NCBI GenBank assembly: GCA_017615135.1
Contig: JAGAAU010000154.1
Span: 1-9,124, forward strand
DNA from: Bacteroidales bacterium
GTDB taxonomy: Bacteria; Bacteroidota; Bacteroidia; Bacteroidales; UBA932
Direction of reading: 5' to 3'
DNA: 9,124 bases
Below, piece by piece: positions 6,947-9,124 of the stretch. The notes beneath the pieces were generated by a model, which saw only the letters and a program-made list of their open reading frames with translations, was not told the origin of the DNA and searched no databases. The stretch's first letter is position 1, and every line of letters starts with the position of its first letter. The position numbers and the translations under genes were made by a program.

Positions 6947-9124
6947 TTATTCCTGATGATGATGTTTATGTTCGTGGTTCTCTCCATATCCGTAGCCGTA
7001 ACCATATCCATACGAATAGCCGTACGCATAGCCATAGCGCGAACGGTGGCTGTCAATTTCAACACCGTTCAGGAGAGTGCACATTCCAGTGAACTGCTCC
7101 TCGGAATAACGACTTTGCAAATCAGCCAGGAGAGCTTTTTCCTGCAGGCCGGAACGAAGCACAAATATCGTGCGGGACAGGTTGCTGCTTATCAGACGTG
7201 TATCGGCCACCATATCCACAGGAGGGCAGTCGATGAAAATGTAGTCATACTTGTTCTTAAGCTCTTCGATAGCTTCAGTGAAACTGTCGTTACCAAGAAG
7301 TTCGGACGGGTTCGGAGGTATGGTACCTACAGGCAGGATATCAAGTCCGCTATCATTTACGTTCTTAACTATAACCCTGTCTATCGACTCGTAAATACCG
7401 GACAGATAATCTGCAAAACCGGTGGAAGGAGAACCGGCGAAAGAGGAAAGGGATGCCCTGCGGAAGTCTCCGTCTATCGCAAGGACTTTCATTCCCTTGA
7501 GAGCGAAGCTTGCACCGACATTCAAGGTAACGAACGTTTTTCCTGAGCCGGGATTGTATGAAGTAAAGCCGATAACGTTACCATTGCCGTTGCGGCTCAT
7601 AAACTCCAGATTGGTACGGAGAACCCTGAACGCTTCGTTCACCGCATTGCGTTGCCCGTGTTTTACAACCAGTCTGTATTGTGACTTTTTGGACTTCTTG
7701 TCCTGCTTACCCTGAGAAGAGAAAGGAATTTCCCCAAGGAAAGGAACATCCAGACCGTCCAGGTCTTTCCTTGTCCGGACTGTAGTATTCAGGTAATCCA
7801 ACACGTACAGAACACCGAGAGGAATCATAATCGCTATAAAGAAGGCCACAAGCAAAATATTGCGTTTGTTGGGCGTAGGAGGCACTGGTGCCGCAGTGGG
7901 AGAAGTGATCAGCCTGGTATTATAGGCGGTAAACGCCTGAGAGAGTTCATTCTCCTCACGTTTCTGCAACAGGTAGAGGTAAAGCGATTCCATAACCTTC
8001 TGGCGACGTTCCACACTTAGCAGATAACGCGCCTGGTTAGGATTGTCTGCCAGACGGGATGTAGCCCTTTCTTCAGTACGGCGCAAAGTCTGGAGCTGAT
8101 TCTGAAGGGCGGTAATCTGGTTGTCCACGGATTCGCAGATTGCAAGTCTCATAGCCGCCAGGTTACGGTCCATCTCCACAACGAGAGGGTTGGACTCTGA
8201 AGAACCGGACACCAGATTGTTACGCTGCATCATCACGCTGTTGTACGTATTAATCTGGGTAGTGATACCGGCATCGTGAAGGCCGGCAGGCACGGGTATG
8301 AGCTGATTACCCAGAACCTTGGTACTGAGATAATTACGGATATAGCGGGAAGTTGAGATCTGAGTCTCAATATCCTGGACAGCACGGCTGATTTCCGTAG
8401 ACTGCGCCATATACATACTGGAAACTGCAGCCACGTCGGGCAGCAGGTTCTTGCTCTTGAATGAAGAAATATCCGAATCTACATGTCCGAGGTCCGCCTC
8501 GATGGAAGTAAGCCTCTCATTGATGAACATGGAGGTACTGATGGCCATTTTATTACGGTCGTCAACCCAGTTGGCGTTATAGACGGCAATCACACTGCTG
8601 AGCACATCGTCCGCCCTCTGCACGCATTCATCGGAGTAATTGATTTGCAGGATATCGGAAAAGTTCTTTTGGTCTACCGCCACCGTTGAAAGATGGCCGA
8701 TGCATGCGCCGGCCGCAGCCTGAATGGAAGTATAATTGACAATTACAGGGAAATTCCACTCTCCGCTGAAAGAGGGATTAAGGCTCAGATAAATCACACC
8801 GTAGGGGGTTTCTACAGGCTCCCCTGGAGTTACCGGGTAAACCGCCTTATCCTTGATTTTGGAATTCTCAATGGCATACTCCATGTTGTAAATCACCATA
8901 GTGCTGTCCGACTGGGGCCTGACATAGCACGTAAGGGCAGGGCTTCCTTCGGGAACTTCCAACACTATAGGCTGTGAAGCGGCATAGAGGGGAGTTTCGT
9001 GGAAACGTCCTTCGCGATAATAACGGTAATTCAGCTTCAGGTTACGGACCACCTCTCGCATGAGGTCCGGAGAACGGAATGCTACGATTTCGTTAGCCAG
9101 CTTGGAATTCATCTGTGAGACACC
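6947..9124 (-). CDS. Wzc-type polysaccharide co-polymerase / BY-kinase (5' partial)
   Basis: The reading frame stays open to the window edge (codons GVSQ precede Met at 9110-9112), and that Met falls inside the Wzz domain, so the true start lies beyond 9124. The visible 725 residues comprise a periplasmic Wzz/GNVR region rich in coiled coil and heptad-like stretches (about 9124-7880), a membrane helix (about 7800-7866, preceded by PTPNKRN), and the cytoplasmic kinase. The kinase contains NEAFRVLRTNLEF, Walker A GSGKT (7535-7549), Walker A' VLAIDGDF (7463-7486) and Walker B YDYIFIDCPP (7220-7249). The tail holds nine tyrosines at strictly alternating positions, then a His-rich end. Such proteins autophosphorylate on the tyrosine tail and control chain length and export of capsule or exopolysaccharide together with a Wza-type outer-membrane channel, whose gene is probably just upstream, off the window. 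Confidence 0.94.
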   Translation of the reverse strand, partial: GVSQMNSKLANEIVAFRSPDLMREVVRNLKLNYRYYREGRFHETPLYAASQPIVLEVPEGSPALTCYVRPQSDSTMVIYNMEYAIENSKIKDKAVYPVTPGEPVETPYGVIYLSLNPSFSGEWNFPVIVNYTSIQAAAGACIGHLSTVAVDQKNFSDILQINYSDECVQRADDVLSSVIAVYNANWVDDRNKMAISTSMFINERLTSIEADLGHVDSDISSFKSKNLLPDVAAVSSMYMAQSTEISRAVQDIETQISTSRYIRNYLSTKVLGNQLIPVPAGLHDAGITTQINTYNSVMMQRNNLVSGSSESNPLVVEMDRNLAAMRLAICESVDNQITALQNQLQTLRRTEERATSRLADNPNQARYLLSVERRQKVMESLYLYLLQKREENELSQAFTAYNTRLITSPTAAPVPPTPNKRNILLVAFFIAIMIPLGVLYVLDYLNTTVRTRKDLDGLDVPFLGEIPFSSQGKQDKKSKKSQYRLVVKHGQRNAVNEAFRVLRTNLEFMSRNGNGNVIGFTSYNPGSGKTFVTLNVGASFALKGMKVLAIDGDFRRASLSSFAGSPSTGFADYLSGIYESIDRVIVKNVNDSGLDILPVGTIPPNPSELLGNDSFTEAIEELKNKYDYIFIDCPPVDMVADTRLISSNLSRTIFVLRSGLQEKALLADLQSRYSEEQFTGMCTLLNGVEIDSHRSRYGYAYGYSYGYGYGYGYGENHEHKHHHQE
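6986..7036 (-). repeat. Hexameric Tyr-X coding repeat (tyrosine cluster of the kinase)
   Basis: Seventeen codons alternate Tyr with Gly, apart from one Ala and one Ser, giving nine Tyr spaced every second residue and a 6-nt period. Both Tyr codons (TAT and TAC) and several Gly codons are used, so the DNA repeat is degenerate and less prone to slippage than a perfect hexamer array. This is the probable autophosphorylation cluster of the BY-kinase. Confidence 0.85.

Noticed and set aside
6854..7546. 230-codon plus-strand open frame antisense to the kinase and dehydratase genes
   Set aside because: It is low-complexity (Ile/Val/Ala-rich) where it mirrors the Tyr-Gly repeat, matches no family I know, and the minus strand is clearly coding.
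9110..9112. ATG at the right end taken as the start of the Wzc-like gene
   Set aside because: The frame stays open to base 9124 and this Met falls within the Wzz domain (before a segment like 'NEI..FRSPDLMREVV'), so the gene is cut by the window edge rather than starting here.

Overview
The window looks like chromosomal DNA from a member of the Bacteroidales (phylum Bacteroidota). The clues are a NusG-like antiterminator of the UpxY type, a Wzc-type tyrosine kinase ending in an alternating Tyr/Gly tail, a PF14907-type nucleotidyltransferase next to it, and a secreted amidase carrying the 'golvesin / xanthan lyase' domain often seen in this order. By eye the GC content is around or slightly above half. 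The genus cannot be assigned from the sequence alone.

Plus strand, bases 1-3471: an envelope gene string. It holds the last 30 codons of an ABC exporter ATPase, a four-helix VanZ-like membrane protein, and a large secreted multidomain protein. The third has a split zinc amidase_3 catalytic domain with a golvesin-type beta domain inserted in it, then FN3, then a GATase/ThuA-like domain. The genes overlap by 20 and 4 nt, so they are probably co-transcribed and translationally coupled from a promoter upstream of the window.

Minus strand, bases 9124-3438: a surface-polysaccharide gene string read right to left. It holds a Wzc-type co-polymerase/tyrosine kinase (5' end cut by the window edge), a membrane-bound CapD/FlaA1/PglF-type UDP-sugar 4,6-dehydratase, a UpxY/NusG-like antiterminator, and a PF14907-type nucleotidyltransferase. 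The gene joints are a 2-nt gap, an 8-nt overlap and a 1-nt overlap (TGATG). No glycosyltransferase, flippase or polymerase is visible, so the rest of the pathway must lie elsewhere, most likely upstream beyond base 9124.

The two strings converge, and their last genes overlap tail to tail by 34 nt (3438-3471). Almost every base is coding. There is no intergenic space for a promoter, operator or conventional terminator, no tRNA/rRNA, no IS element and no CRISPR array. The most notable points are the distal position of the antiterminator, its tight coupling to a nucleotidyltransferase of unknown substrate, the split amidase architecture, and a convergent junction without an evident terminator.
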